From positions 62,001 to 126,000 of the forward strand of contig UCMT01000003.1 of assembly GCA_900473795.1 (NCBI GenBank): 64,000 nt of DNA, read 5' to 3'. Shown here piece after piece: positions 1 through 9,003 of the stretch. Every line of letters starts with the position of its first letter. Within the stretch, counting starts at the first letter, position 1. The notes under the pieces were generated by a model. The model was not told where the DNA came from, searched no databases, and saw only the letters and a list, made by a program, of their open reading frames with translations. Source of the DNA: Hyphomicrobiales bacterium (lineage in GTDB: Bacteria; Pseudomonadota; Alphaproteobacteria; Rhizobiales; Rhizobiaceae). The position numbers were made by a program, and so were the translations under genes.

Positions 1-141
1 AACAAGCCGAGCTTCGATTTCTTCTTCTCCGAGGGTCTCGTCTTCAGCCAATTCTTCAATGGCTGGAGTAAGCGCTTCCTCGCAGTCGAGTGCTCTGTCG
101 GGATGACCGACAGGGCGCTTGGGGGATGCAACATGGATCAT
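1..141 (-). CDS. Small conserved hypothetical protein, N-terminal part only
   Basis: An open frame reads leftward from an ATG at 141 to the window edge. The 47 visible residues begin MIHVASPKRP and become acidic (EELAEDE, GEEEIE). A good ribosome site (AAAGGAG) lies 9-10 bases upstream of the ATG, which supports the start. The C-terminus is outside the window. The composition resembles small soluble proteins common in rhizobia, but I do not recognise a named family and assign no function. It is divergent from everything to its right. Confidence 0.55.
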   Translation of the reverse strand, partial: MIHVASPKRPVGHPDRALDCEEALTPAIEELAEDETLGEEEIEARLV

Positions 142-228
142 GTTCACTTTCTCCTTTCGCGGTAACACTGCGATGGATCGTTGTTGAGCCGGGCTATGGA
201 GTCAATCCATCTCCGGGGCACAAATCAG

Positions 229-400
229 ATGCAGCGATTCCTGAGACTTTCCGATGTGCCCGAAAGGCAGCAGGGTGTCGAGATCGACCATGCTTCTCCC
301 GGAACGCTTCACGCCGGCTTTGAGCATAAGGAAGCTGGTTTCCCCGACCCCATCACGGTCCATCCCGGCTGCCATAACGCCGGGCGTCTTTGCATTCCGA
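229..400 (+). pseudogene. AlpA-like prophage/ICE regulator remnant with two frame changes
   Basis: The ATG at 229 opens MQRFLRLSDVPER, which matches the usual start of AlpA-family MerR-like excision regulators. The frame then continues into unrelated residues. The expected recognition-helix piece (VSRSTM) sits in another frame near 272-285, and the family's conserved wing-like segment (EAGFPDPITV) returns in the first frame near 330-360. Two compensating shifts are the simplest explanation. The order and spacing of the three pieces fit an AlpA protein of about 60-70 residues. AlpA genes usually accompany integrative elements, so this may mark a lost element. The match was made by eye. Confidence 0.35.
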
Positions 401-569
401 TGCGCCCGCTTCTCGATACCTCATTCCACACAGTTACTTAGCGCACTTCCAAAAGGCGTGCTGTACATCGTGCTGACGACGCCACCCTGAAACGTTCAGA
501 TCAAAACGGTTCATCAGATGGAGCGGCGAAAAGCTCTCGTCGCAAGTTTTGTATCCCAGCCGTATATTC

Positions 570-593
570 ATTGTGTACGCAAAAAATACAATT
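570..593. promoter_or_regulatory. Possible operator/promoter region of the GntR-led cluster
   Basis: ATTGT and ACAAT arms face each other across an A-rich centre, about 90 bases before the GntR start at 685. FCD-type GntR proteins commonly bind such short TTGT...ACAA repeats and repress their own operon. The arms are short, so this is tentative. Confidence 0.3.
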
Positions 594-684
594 CTATTGA
601 CTCTCGACGGAGCCCGTGCGAATTTCTCGTCACTGGGCCAAACGCGCTCATGCATACGGCGAACATTCAGACGCGGAGTTTCAG

Positions 685-1395
685 ATGAAGAACGGCAAGA
701 GCAGTCTGTACGACGACCTCAAGCGTCAAATTCTGACCATGGAACTCGATCCGGACGAGGACCTGGACGAGGCAAGCTTGAGCGAGAGGTATGGCCTGTC
801 GCGGACGCCCGTCAGAGAAATCTTTCGTCGGCTGGAGGGGGAAGGTTACGTCGACATTCGCGCGAACAGAGGTGCTCGGGTCATCCCGATGAACCATTCC
901 ACGCTGAGAAACTTCTTCCTTGTCGCCCCCATGATCTATGCGGCCATTGGCCGGCTTGCGGTCCAGAACTTCAAGCCGCGTCAGCTTTCGGAACTCGAGG
1001 ACACCCAGGAGCGGTTCCGCAGCGCGAGTGTTTCGGGCGATGCCCTTTCAATGGTGCTCGAGAACAACAGGTTTCACGAGATCATCGGCGAGATGTCCGG
1101 AAACGCCTACCTTCAGCCAAGCCTCGGCAGGCTGCTTATCGACCATGCCCGCATCGGCCACACCTTCTTCCGGCCCCGCACCGATGACATGCGCAAGCGG
1201 CTCCAGACCGCGGTCGAACACCACGACGGCTTCATCGCGGCCATTGGCTCGCATGACGAAGACACCGTTGTCGACCTGGTGTTCGAACACTGGGAATTGT
1301 CGCGCGAGAACATGGAAATGTTCATCGCTCCCCAAGGTCTGAAGGCAGACGCGCTGGTCGAAATGCCCACCCCATCGATGGAGAAATCGTCTTGA
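685..1395 (+). CDS. FadR-subfamily (FCD) GntR transcriptional regulator
   Basis: This is a 236-residue protein. An N-terminal winged helix-turn-helix carries the GntR signature (LSERYGLSRTPVREIFRRLE, about residues 30-50). An all-helical FCD ligand-binding domain follows from about residue 80. The ATG at 685 is chosen because the GntR domain starts at once; an upstream ATG at 616 would add an unrelated tail. It is first in a same-strand cluster and its TGA overlaps the TTG start of the next gene, so the two are translationally coupled. FCD regulators usually bind a carboxylic acid metabolite and repress their own operon. The likely effector is an intermediate of the amine/hydroxyproline-like pathway encoded downstream. 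Confidence 0.88.
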   Translation: MKNGKSSLYDDLKRQILTMELDPDEDLDEASLSERYGLSRTPVREIFRRLEGEGYVDIRANRGARVIPMNHSTLRNFFLVAPMIYAAIGRLAVQNFKPRQLSELEDTQERFRSASVSGDALSMVLENNRFHEIIGEMSGNAYLQPSLGRLLIDHARIGHTFFRPRTDDMRKRLQTAVEHHDGFIAAIGSHDEDTVVDLVFEHWELSRENMEMFIAPQGLKADALVEMPTPSMEKSS

Positions 1396-2303
1396 AGTTC
1401 GAAGGTATCTACACGCCGGCGGTGACGCCGCTCGGGCCTGATGGCCAGATAGACCGCGACGCTTTTGCCGCTGTCCTGGAGTCCCTCATCGAGGCCAAGG
1501 TGCACGGCATCATCATCGGCGGATCGACCGGCGAATACTACGCCCAGAGCGCCCAGGAGCGCTTCGATCTGGCAGCCCTCGCCAGGGACGTGATCGGCAC
1601 CCGGCTGGCCCTCATCGTCGGCACGGGCGCGACCCGGACGGAGGATTCGGTCGAATACGCCAAGGCGGCAAAGGAGATCGGCGCAGACGCGATCCTGGTA
1701 TCGTCACCGCCTTATGCGTTGCCGACCGAAAAAGAGAATGCCGTTCACGCGCTCACCATCGACCGCGCGGCCAACCTGCCGATCATGCTCTACAACTATC
1801 CGGCTCGCATGGGCGTGGTCATGCGCGAGGAATATTTCGCCCGCGTCGGAAAATCCGCGAACGTGGTGGCGATCAAGGAAAGCTCCGGCGACATGGCCAA
1901 CCTCCATTTGCTGGCGCGGAAGTTCCCGCACATCGGACTCTCCTGCGGATGGGACGACCAGGCGCTCGAATTCTTCGCCTGGGGTGCAAGGAGCTGGGTC
2001 TGCGCCGGCTCCAACTTCCTGCCGCGCGAACATGTCGCGCTCTACGAAGCCTGCGTCCTTGAGAAGAACTTCGACAAGGGCCGCGCCATCATGTCGGCCA
2101 TGCTGCCACTGATGGACTTCCTCGAATGTGGAAAGTTCGTCCAGTCGATCAAGCATGGCTGCGAATTGATCGGTCTCAAGACCGGCTCCGTCCGCGCGCC
2201 GCTTCGGCCTTTGAATTCAGAGGAAAAGCGGTCCCTCCAAACTGTCGTTACCACCTTGAAGCGCACGGTCGCCCAGATCAAGTCGGGAGCAAACAATGCA
2301 TGA
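1392..2303 (+). CDS. DapA/NAL-family aldolase or deaminase (possible HypD-type)
   Basis: A 303-residue TIM-barrel protein of the dihydrodipicolinate synthase/N-acetylneuraminate lyase family. The family Gly-Ser-Thr-Gly-Glu loop (GGSTGE) is near residues 42-47, the catalytic Tyr in the NYP context is residue 134, and the Schiff-base Lys in AIKESSGD is residue 162. The TTG start at 1392 overlaps the previous stop. In hydroxyproline catabolism a member of this family (HypD) deaminates pyrroline-4-hydroxy-2-carboxylate to 2-oxoglutarate semialdehyde, and the next gene is an aldehyde dehydrogenase. That role is plausible here because a proline-racemase-family gene and an FAD oxidase sit in the same cluster. 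Other lyase activities of the family cannot be excluded. Confidence 0.85.
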   Translation: MKFEGIYTPAVTPLGPDGQIDRDAFAAVLESLIEAKVHGIIIGGSTGEYYAQSAQERFDLAALARDVIGTRLALIVGTGATRTEDSVEYAKAAKEIGADAILVSSPPYALPTEKENAVHALTIDRAANLPIMLYNYPARMGVVMREEYFARVGKSANVVAIKESSGDMANLHLLARKFPHIGLSCGWDDQALEFFAWGARSWVCAGSNFLPREHVALYEACVLEKNFDKGRAIMSAMLPLMDFLECGKFVQSIKHGCELIGLKTGSVRAPLRPLNSEEKRSLQTVVTTLKRTVAQIKSGANNA

Positions 2304-3813
2304 ACCTTTGACAGCGGCCGAATACAAGGCAATCGCCAAGACCATCGAACTGCCGACCAACGCGTTCGTCGATGGCTCCTTCCGTCCAGCCAATTCCGGC
2401 AAGACGTTCACGACAACCAATCCGGCGACGGGCGAAGTGCTTGCCGAAGTTGCAGCCTGCGATGCGTCCGACGTCGACTTCGCCGTGGCCAAGGCCAAGG
2501 CAGCCTTCGACGATGGTCGCTGGCATCTGCAGTCCCCCGGTGAGCGCAAAGGCGTCCTGCTCAAGTTTGCCAAGCTGCTCGAAGACAATCGGCACGAGCT
2601 TGCCGTCATGGAGAGCCTCGACAGCGGCAAGCCTGTTCGCGAATGCCAGACGGTCGACGTGGCGGATACCATTCACACCATTCGTTGGCACGCCGAACTC
2701 ATCGACAAGCTCTACGACAACACCGCCCCGGTCGGCTCCAAGGCGCTGACCATGGTGGTGCGTGAGCCCATCGGCGTGGTTGGGGCGGTTCTTCCATGGA
2801 ACTTCCCGCTGCTGATGCTGGCCTGGAAGATCGGCCCGGCACTGGCGTCAGGGTGCTCGATCGTCGTGAAGCCCGCCCAGGAGACCACCCTGACCGCCCT
2901 GCGGGTGGCGGAACTCGCTCACGAAGCCGGCATTCCCGCGGGCGTCTTCAACGTCCTGACCGGAAGCGGCAAGGACGTCGGCGAACCGATCGGCCTGCAC
3001 ATGGATGTCGACATGGTGACCTTCACAGGCTCCACGCCCACCGGTCGCCGTTTCCTCCGCTATGCGGCGGATTCGAACCTGAAGCGCGTCGTCCTCGAAT
3101 GCGGCGGGAAAAACCCCGCGGTCGTCCTCGAAGACGCCGAAGACCTGGACCTGGTCGCCGAACAGGTCGTGACCGGCGCATTCTGGAACATGGGCGAGAA
3201 CTGCTCGGCGACGTCCCGTCTCATCGTCCATTCCAGCATCAAGGACGAATTGCTTGAGCGCATCGGGGCATACATGCGGGACTGGAAGACGGGTGATCCT
3301 CTCGATCCCGAAAACCGTATCGGCGCGCTCGTCAGTAAGGCGCATTTCGACAAGGTGACATCCTATCTCGACGACGTGAAGAAGGAGAAGCTCTCGCTCG
3401 CCCATGGCGGCGAAACGCAGAAAGGCGTCTACGTCGAGCCGACCGTCGTCGACGGCGTCACGCCTGCCAGCCGTCTGTTTCAGGAAGAGATTTTTGGTCC
3501 GATCCTCTCGGTAACCACCTTCAACTCACTGGCCGAGGCAGTGACCCTGGCCAACGACACACCCTACGGTCTGACCGCGTCCGTCTATACCGGAAGCCTG
3601 CGCAAGGCGATCAAACTGTCCCGCGAGATACGGGCAGGCGTCGTCACAGTCAACTGCTTCGGCGAAGGCGACGCAACCACACCATTCGGCGGCTACAAGG
3701 AGTCTGGCTTCGGGGGCCGCGACAAATCGATCTTCGCGCACGACCAGTACACCGAGCTGAAGACGATCTGGATCGATGTGTCTGAGCGCTCGGTGGACGA
3801 GACGGTTCGATGA
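2296..3813 (+). CDS. NAD(P)-dependent aldehyde dehydrogenase, PuuC-like
   Basis: A full-length 505-residue ALDH-superfamily enzyme. The nucleotide-binding segment (PWNFPLLM) is near residue 168, the general-base Glu in LECGGK is residue 268, and the nucleophilic Cys in MGENCSA is residue 303. End-to-end similarity, including the C-terminal FGGYKESG and the final ELKTIWI, is closest to gamma-glutamyl-gamma-aminobutyraldehyde dehydrogenase (PuuC). It overlaps the preceding gene by 8 bases and ends in an ATGA overlap with the FAD oxidase. The pairing of a PuuC-like dehydrogenase with a DAO-family oxidase suggests the oxidase releases an aldehyde that this enzyme oxidises. 2-Oxoglutarate semialdehyde is an alternative substrate if the pathway is hydroxyproline-like. 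Confidence 0.88.
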   Translation: MHEPLTAAEYKAIAKTIELPTNAFVDGSFRPANSGKTFTTTNPATGEVLAEVAACDASDVDFAVAKAKAAFDDGRWHLQSPGERKGVLLKFAKLLEDNRHELAVMESLDSGKPVRECQTVDVADTIHTIRWHAELIDKLYDNTAPVGSKALTMVVREPIGVVGAVLPWNFPLLMLAWKIGPALASGCSIVVKPAQETTLTALRVAELAHEAGIPAGVFNVLTGSGKDVGEPIGLHMDVDMVTFTGSTPTGRRFLRYAADSNLKRVVLECGGKNPAVVLEDAEDLDLVAEQVVTGAFWNMGENCSATSRLIVHSSIKDELLERIGAYMRDWKTGDPLDPENRIGALVSKAHFDKVTSYLDDVKKEKLSLAHGGETQKGVYVEPTVVDGVTPASRLFQEEIFGPILSVTTFNSLAEAVTLANDTPYGLTASVYTGSLRKAIKLSREIRAGVVTVNCFGEGDATTPFGGYKESGFGGRDKSIFAHDQYTELKTIWIDVSERSVDETVR

Positions 3814-5156
3814 TCACCAAGTCCGTTAAACGTTTGCCGGCAGAAGTGGGTACCTCGGGATGGGAGGCGATCAGCCAACGGTCGCTCCCGCTCCGCAAGC
3901 TGGAATGCAAGGTTAATGCGGACTGGCTGATCATCGGCGCGGGCTTCGCGGGCCTTTCCGCTGCTCGTCGCCTGCTGGAGCGCTGCCCGGACGACAAGGT
4001 AGTCGTTCTCGATGCCAGTGAGCTAGCAAAGGGTACCGCGGGACGGAATTCGGGGTTTATGATCGATGTCCCGCACAATCTCTCGTCAGGTGAATACTCA
4101 AGTGGAAGCGCCGATGCCACACGGCTAGAGATGGCGCAGAACCGAACCGCAATCGCCTTTGCGGCACAGGCTGCTGCCGACTACGGGATGTCCCGCGAGA
4201 CGTTCGATCCGTCAGGCAAAATAAATGCCGCCGCGACCGCCCGCGGCATGAAGTTGAACATGGGGTTCGGACAATCGCTGAAAAGCGCTGGTGAGCAGCA
4301 CGCCTTCCTCGATGCTGACGAAATGCGCGACATCACGGGGTCAGATTACTACCTCGGAGGCCTCTATACACCTGGCGCGGTCCTGATTCAGCCGGCGGAT
4401 TATATCCGTAGCTTCGCCGCTGGGCTGTCTGAGAAAATTGAACTCTATGAACGTTCGCCGGTGACCTCGTTGAAGCGAGAGGGTGGCACATGGACCGCGG
4501 TGTCTCCTCACGGTACTGTCACAGCGCCCAAGGTAATCGTCGCCGTCAACGGCCATATCGAAGATTTTGGCCACTTTCGCAGGCGGCTGATGCACATCTT
4601 CGCCTACGCCTCGATGACTGCCCCGTTCAATGCCGGTGACTTCGGCAACAAAAAATCAGGGCGCGACAAATGGGCTCTTCTTCCTGCCGACGCGATGGGA
4701 GCGACAGTGCGGAAGTTCACGTCCGGCGGAAAATCGCGCATCGCGATCCGGACAAAATATACCTACGAGACGACGATCACAGTCACTGACCGCCGCATGG
4801 CGAAGATGGCGAAAGAGCATCGCCGTTCATTTGATGCTCGGTTTCCAGGTCTCGCCGACGTGCCATTTGAACATAGCTGGGCTGGACGTCTTTGCCTAAG
4901 CCTGAACCACGTCCCTGCCTTTGGCGAGATCGAAGAAGGCCTTTACTCCGCGTGCTGCGAAAATGGTCTTGGTACCGTCAAAAGCACTCTCGCGGGCATG
5001 ATGGCAGCGGACCTGGCTACCGGCTCGGCCTCCCGACAACTTGAAGAATACATGGATCACGCCCAGCCCGCTCGGCTTCCGCCCGAGCCCTTCGCATGGC
5101 TTGGCGTCAATGCGGTGATCCGTTTGCAGGAATTGCGTGCTGGCCGCGAGGGATGA
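3810..5156 (+). CDS. FAD-dependent oxidoreductase (DAO/PuuB-like amine oxidase)
   Basis: A 448-residue protein with a Rossmann FAD site (IIGAGFAGLSAARRL, about residues 40-54) and the DAO fold. The GRNSGF segment near residue 82 and the late SWAGRLCLS motif resemble gamma-glutamylputrescine oxidase and related amine or D-amino-acid oxidases. The ATG overlaps the preceding TGA, so it is coupled to the aldehyde dehydrogenase. It probably oxidises the amine substrate, or a D-imino acid, brought in by the neighbouring ABC transporter. A HypO-like D-hydroxyproline dehydrogenase role is possible from context, but the sequence looks more PuuB-like. No signal peptide is seen, so it should act in the cytoplasm. 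Confidence 0.8.
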   Translation: MITKSVKRLPAEVGTSGWEAISQRSLPLRKLECKVNADWLIIGAGFAGLSAARRLLERCPDDKVVVLDASELAKGTAGRNSGFMIDVPHNLSSGEYSSGSADATRLEMAQNRTAIAFAAQAAADYGMSRETFDPSGKINAAATARGMKLNMGFGQSLKSAGEQHAFLDADEMRDITGSDYYLGGLYTPGAVLIQPADYIRSFAAGLSEKIELYERSPVTSLKREGGTWTAVSPHGTVTAPKVIVAVNGHIEDFGHFRRRLMHIFAYASMTAPFNAGDFGNKKSGRDKWALLPADAMGATVRKFTSGGKSRIAIRTKYTYETTITVTDRRMAKMAKEHRRSFDARFPGLADVPFEHSWAGRLCLSLNHVPAFGEIEEGLYSACCENGLGTVKSTLAGMMAADLATGSASRQLEEYMDHAQPARLPPEPFAWLGVNAVIRLQELRAGREG

Positions 5157-5233
5157 ACCTTCGCCGCGCAATGTGAAGACTGCGCCAGGCGCTGGGCTTC
5201 AACGATAATGGGAACGAAAACTAGGAGCGAAAA

Positions 5234-6085
5234 ATGAAGACTCTGTGGAAAGCGCTATGTGCTGCGGCAATGGTCGGAATGACCATGATGTCTGCGCATG
5301 CGGAAGAGAAGTCCATTACCATCGGCACGATGTCGTGGGAAGATCTGACCCCGATTACCGGCATTACAAAAAAGGTTCTGGAGGATTCCGGGTACACTGT
5401 GAAGGTGGTGCCGTTCTCCGAATGGGGCATCGCTTACGCTGCCCTCAGCAAGGGTGACATCCAGATCCTCGCCTCGCAGACGGACTATGTCGCGCAGGAT
5501 TACTGGGACAAGAACAAGAAGCGCCTCGAGAAAATCTCGCCTGTTTCGCATGGCCTGTTCCAGGGCGTCGCCGTACCCAAATACGTGACCATCGACTCGA
5601 TGGACCAGTTGAACGACAACGCCGACAAGTTCGGCGGCAAGATCGTCGGCATCGAACCGGGCTCGGGCCTGATGCGCGACACAAGCAATTCCGTAAAGGA
5701 ATATGGCCTCAAGCTCCAGCTCGTCGAAGGCAGCACCGCGGCCATGACCGCCGCACTCAAGTCTGCAACGGACCGCAAGGAATGGATTGCCGTCACGATC
5801 TGGGAGCCGTCGTGGATGATGCAGAAATACGACGTGAAGTTCCTGGCTGACCCGAAGGCCGTTTTCCCACCGCCGCAGAGCTACTACTGGATCGGCCAGA
5901 AGGGCTTCTCGGCCGAAAATCCTCACGCCCGTGAGGTCATTGCCAGCGTGTACGTCCCGCTTGCCGACATCACCGCGATCAACAGCGCGGTCAACGACGG
6001 CAAGACGATGGACGAGGCGGTCAAGGACTGGACAGACAGCCATGCCGATCTCCTGAAGCGTTGGGAAAATATCAAATCGGAGTAA
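5234..6085 (+). CDS. Glycine betaine/quaternary-amine ABC transporter substrate-binding protein (OpuAC)
   Basis: A 283-residue periplasmic protein. A clear signal peptide ends after AHA near residue 23. The mature part is an OpuAC/ProX-type domain, with Trp residues (TMSWEDL, FSEWG, TIWEPSW, YYWIG) placed as in aromatic cages that hold quaternary ammonium groups. A good ribosome site (TAGGAG) precedes the ATG. A GC-rich hairpin at 6096-6124 separates it from the ATPase gene, an arrangement that often leaves the binding protein more abundant. Substrate is inferred as a betaine or imino acid (proline betaine, hydroxyproline betaine or related), because the catabolic genes are in the same operon. 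Confidence 0.87.
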   Translation: MKTLWKALCAAAMVGMTMMSAHAEEKSITIGTMSWEDLTPITGITKKVLEDSGYTVKVVPFSEWGIAYAALSKGDIQILASQTDYVAQDYWDKNKKRLEKISPVSHGLFQGVAVPKYVTIDSMDQLNDNADKFGGKIVGIEPGSGLMRDTSNSVKEYGLKLQLVEGSTAAMTAALKSATDRKEWIAVTIWEPSWMMQKYDVKFLADPKAVFPPPQSYYWIGQKGFSAENPHAREVIASVYVPLADITAINSAVNDGKTMDEAVKDWTDSHADLLKRWENIKSE

Positions 6086-6095
6086 CACCTAACGG

Positions 6096-6124
6096 CCGGG
6101 CCGCTGAGGAATTCAGTGGCCCGG
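6096..6124 (+). terminator. Hairpin between binding-protein and ATPase genes
   Basis: Arms 6096-6107 and 6113-6124 pair at 11 of 12 positions with a 5-base loop (GGAAT). No T-tract follows. It probably stabilises the upstream mRNA end or attenuates transcription rather than fully terminating it. Confidence 0.5.
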
Positions 6125-6177
6125 TCCGAATTTCCACGAAAAGAACGCCGGTATCAAACTGGTTCGCGGGGAACGCT

Positions 6178-7269
6178 ATGAACAGTAAGTTGAACAATGC
6201 CAACGATGTTTTGATCGACTGCCAGTCCGTCTGGAAAATTTTCGGAGCCAAAGCGAACGCGGCCGTTGCGGCAGTCAAGAAAAACGGCCTGTCGAAGAAA
6301 CAGGTGCTGACCGACTATGACTGCGTGGTGGGCGTGTCTGACGCCACCCTGCAGGTCCGCCGCGGCGAGATTTTCTGCATCATGGGACTGTCCGGCAGCG
6401 GCAAGTCGACCCTCATCCGTCTTCTCAACAGGTTGATCGAGCCGAGCCTTGGCAAGATTTTCGTCAAAGGCAAAGACATCGCGGCATTGAATGCGGCCCA
6501 GCTGCGAGACATCCGTGCGCGCCACATCGGGATGGTTTTCCAGAGTGTCGCGCTTCTGCCAAACCGCACAGTTCTGGACAACGCAGCCTTCGGCCTGGAA
6601 GTCCGGGGCGTTCCGAAGGAGGAGCGATACAAGATAGCCCGTGCGGCGCTGGATAAGGTCGGCCTCTCAGACTGGACCGGACGATATCCGGCGGAACTGT
6701 CGGGCGGCATGCAGCAGCGCGTCGGTCTGGCCCGCGCCATCGCCGCCGATCCCGAGATCATCCTCATGGACGAGCCATTCAGTGCGCTCGACCCCTTGAT
6801 CCGTCGCCAACTCCAGGATGAATTCCGGCAGCTCACGAAGTCGCTTGGGAAATCTGCCGTGTTTATCACCCACGATCTCGAGGAGGCCATCCGGATCGGT
6901 GATCGCATCGCCATCATGAAGGACGGCGTCATCGTCCAGGTCGGCAATGCCGAGGAGATCGTAACAAAGCCCGCCGACGCCTATGTCGCCGAATTCGTGG
7001 CCGGCATCTCCAGAATTCACCTCGTCAAGGCGCACTCCGTCATGGTGACTGTCGCCGAATACGTCAGCGGTCAACCTGGTGTCGACGTAGGCTCGTTGCT
7101 GCGCACCACACCTGAGGCCGACATCGGTGAACTCATCGACTTGACCATGCAGTCCAACCGGGATGCGGTTGCCGTCGTCGAGGATGGCAAGGTCGTCGGT
7201 GTCGTCACCACGCGCGGACTGCTGTGTGGCGTGGCCGGAAATCCAGGCAACGTGCCAGCAGCGGCATAG
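6178..7269 (+). CDS. Quaternary-amine ABC transporter ATP-binding protein (ProV/OpuAA-like)
   Basis: A 363-residue ATPase. Walker A is GLSGSGKST (about residues 71-79), the signature is LSGGMQQR (about 178-185), and Walker B (IILMDEPFSALDP) follows. After the nucleotide-binding domain comes a shortened CBS-like tail (NRDAVAVVEDGKVVGVV), as in ProV-type subunits that sense ionic strength. The start at 6178 is preferred because GGGGAA lies just upstream; an in-frame ATG at 6061 would lie inside the previous gene. The next gene is a permease after a 13-base gap. Confidence 0.9.
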   Translation: MNSKLNNANDVLIDCQSVWKIFGAKANAAVAAVKKNGLSKKQVLTDYDCVVGVSDATLQVRRGEIFCIMGLSGSGKSTLIRLLNRLIEPSLGKIFVKGKDIAALNAAQLRDIRARHIGMVFQSVALLPNRTVLDNAAFGLEVRGVPKEERYKIARAALDKVGLSDWTGRYPAELSGGMQQRVGLARAIAADPEIILMDEPFSALDPLIRRQLQDEFRQLTKSLGKSAVFITHDLEEAIRIGDRIAIMKDGVIVQVGNAEEIVTKPADAYVAEFVAGISRIHLVKAHSVMVTVAEYVSGQPGVDVGSLLRTTPEADIGELIDLTMQSNRDAVAVVEDGKVVGVVTTRGLLCGVAGNPGNVPAAA

Positions 7270-7282
7270 ATCGGGGAATGTC

Positions 7283-8128
7283 ATGGACACGTCAGTCATA
7301 ACCGACAGCTTCGATGAAAAGATCGACGATGCGCTCAACTGGATCAGTGACAATGCCTCATGGCTGTTCGACAGCATCAGGGCAGTACTGGAGGGCACCT
7401 ACGAGGGGGTCCTCTGGCTGGTGCAGCTCCCGCCGTTTTATGTGGTCGCGATCGTCGCGGCGGCACTGGGATGGCGCCTGATCAACATCACGGCTGGATT
7501 ACTGATCGGATTGGCTCTGATCGGCTGCGCGGTGATGGGCTTGTGGGCGGAGACCATGAGTACGCTGGCCCTGGTCATCACCGCTACCGTCCTGGCGCTT
7601 GTCATCGGCATCCCGCTCGGCGTCGTGGCCGGGTTCGTCAAGACGTTCGACCGGATTGTCGAACCGGTGCTCGATCTCATCCAGACCCTGCCGCCGTACA
7701 TTTACCTTCTGCCAGCGATCGCGCTGATGGGATACGGACCTGCCACTGCCCTGATGGCGACTGTCATCGTCGCTATGCCTCCGGCGATCAGATTGACTTC
7801 TCTCGGCATTCGCAGGACCCCGCACGAGTTTATCGAACTGGGCCAGGCGAGTGGCCTGACGCCGTGGCAGATGTTTTCCAAGATCAGGCTGCCCTTTGCG
7901 ATCCCCAGCGTGATGGCCGGGATCAACCAGAGCTTGATGATGGCCTTCGGCATGGTGGTAATTGCCGGCATCGTCGGTTCCGGCGGCTTGGGCGAAACGA
8001 TCTATAGTGCGGTCAGAACTCTCGACATCGCCACCTCGATCAACGCCGCCATCGCAATTGTGATCCTGACCATGGTGATCGATCGACTGACGCAAAGTGC
8101 AGCACGCCGCACCAATGGAGGCAAATGA
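7283..8128 (+). CDS. Quaternary-amine ABC transporter permease 1 (ProW-like)
   Basis: A 281-residue polytopic membrane protein with about six hydrophobic segments and a BPD_transp_1 domain. The EAA-loop region is recognisable (ELGQASGLTPWQMFSKIRLP, about residues 182-201). The ATG at 7283 has GGGGAA upstream. Its stop overlaps the start of the second permease by ATGA, so the two subunits are co-translated and probably form a heterodimer. Confidence 0.88.
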   Translation: MDTSVITDSFDEKIDDALNWISDNASWLFDSIRAVLEGTYEGVLWLVQLPPFYVVAIVAAALGWRLINITAGLLIGLALIGCAVMGLWAETMSTLALVITATVLALVIGIPLGVVAGFVKTFDRIVEPVLDLIQTLPPYIYLLPAIALMGYGPATALMATVIVAMPPAIRLTSLGIRRTPHEFIELGQASGLTPWQMFSKIRLPFAIPSVMAGINQSLMMAFGMVVIAGIVGSGGLGETIYSAVRTLDIATSINAAIAIVILTMVIDRLTQSAARRTNGGK

Positions 8129-8982
8129 TGAACCTGGAATCCATTCGGTTTTCTCCGGGCGCATACCTCGCCCCTGTCGTCGACTGGCTGAACGCCAATT
8201 TCCATCCCTTCTTCGACATCGTGACAAAGGTGATCGAAGCGGTGCTGGGCGGCATCGAATCTGCGCTGCTTTTTCTGCCCTACTACGCAGTCATCATTCT
8301 CATCGTCGCTTTCGCTGCAATCTTTGTGAATATCCGCGTCGCGGTCACCAGTGGGATTGCACTGGCATTCTGTTTCCTGGCCGGACTCTGGGAAGCTTCG
8401 ATGCAGACGCTTGCGCTGGTGACAGTGTCCGTGTGCATCTCGGTGCTGATCGCGTTTCCCCTCGGCATCTTGGCATCGCGGTATCGAAAGTTCGAGGCGG
8501 CGATCCGTCCCATGCTGGACATCATGCAGACGGTTCCCCCGTGGGTTTATCTCATCCCGGCCGTGATGATCTTCAGCCTCGGGCGGGTCCCGGCGATTAT
8601 CGCCACGATCGTCTATGGCATACCGCCGATGCTGCGACTGACAACTTTGGCGTTCAACCAGGTTCCGAAGGATCTATTGGAACTCGGACAAGCAACCGGC
8701 GCTTCGCCGCGCTCGATCCTCTTCAAGATCGAAATTCCGGCGGCCACTCCGACACTGCTCGTGGGACTGAACCAATGCATCCTCCTCTCGTTGGCCATCG
8801 TCGTTCTCGCGGGTCTCGTCGGAGCCGGCGGGCTGGGTGCCGAGGTCACACGCGGGCTGACACGAATGGAAATGGGGCTGGGCTTGCGCGCCGGGCTCGC
8901 TATCGTCGCGGTTGCAATACTCCTCGACAGGCTGTCGCGCGGCGCGCTTCAAGGGCGTCAGGCACCGGCACCTAGTCACTGA
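8125..8982 (+). CDS. Quaternary-amine ABC transporter permease 2 (ProW-like)
   Basis: A 285-residue permease of the same family as its upstream neighbour, with parallel landmarks: an N-terminal amphipathic region, a cluster of membrane segments and an EAA loop (ELGQATGASPRSILFKIEIP). Two non-identical permeases suggest an ancestral duplication. Two ATG codons lie in tandem at 8125 and 8128 and either could be used. The racemase-family gene starts 21 bases downstream. Confidence 0.88.
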   Translation: MMNLESIRFSPGAYLAPVVDWLNANFHPFFDIVTKVIEAVLGGIESALLFLPYYAVIILIVAFAAIFVNIRVAVTSGIALAFCFLAGLWEASMQTLALVTVSVCISVLIAFPLGILASRYRKFEAAIRPMLDIMQTVPPWVYLIPAVMIFSLGRVPAIIATIVYGIPPMLRLTTLAFNQVPKDLLELGQATGASPRSILFKIEIPAATPTLLVGLNQCILLSLAIVVLAGLVGAGGLGAEVTRGLTRMEMGLGLRAGLAIVAVAILLDRLSRGALQGRQAPAPSH

Positions 8983-9003
8983 GAAGACTCGAAAGGAACC
9001 ACC

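Larger units (their letters stand above)
142..684. other. Mostly non-coding gap with degraded sequence
   Basis: No intact gene is supported between the leftward small protein and the GntR start. The left half holds a frame-disrupted AlpA-like remnant, listed separately. The right half is AT-richer, contains an imperfect inverted repeat at 570-593 and probably carries the promoter of the regulator at 685. Short open frames across this gap look like shadows. Confidence 0.5.
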
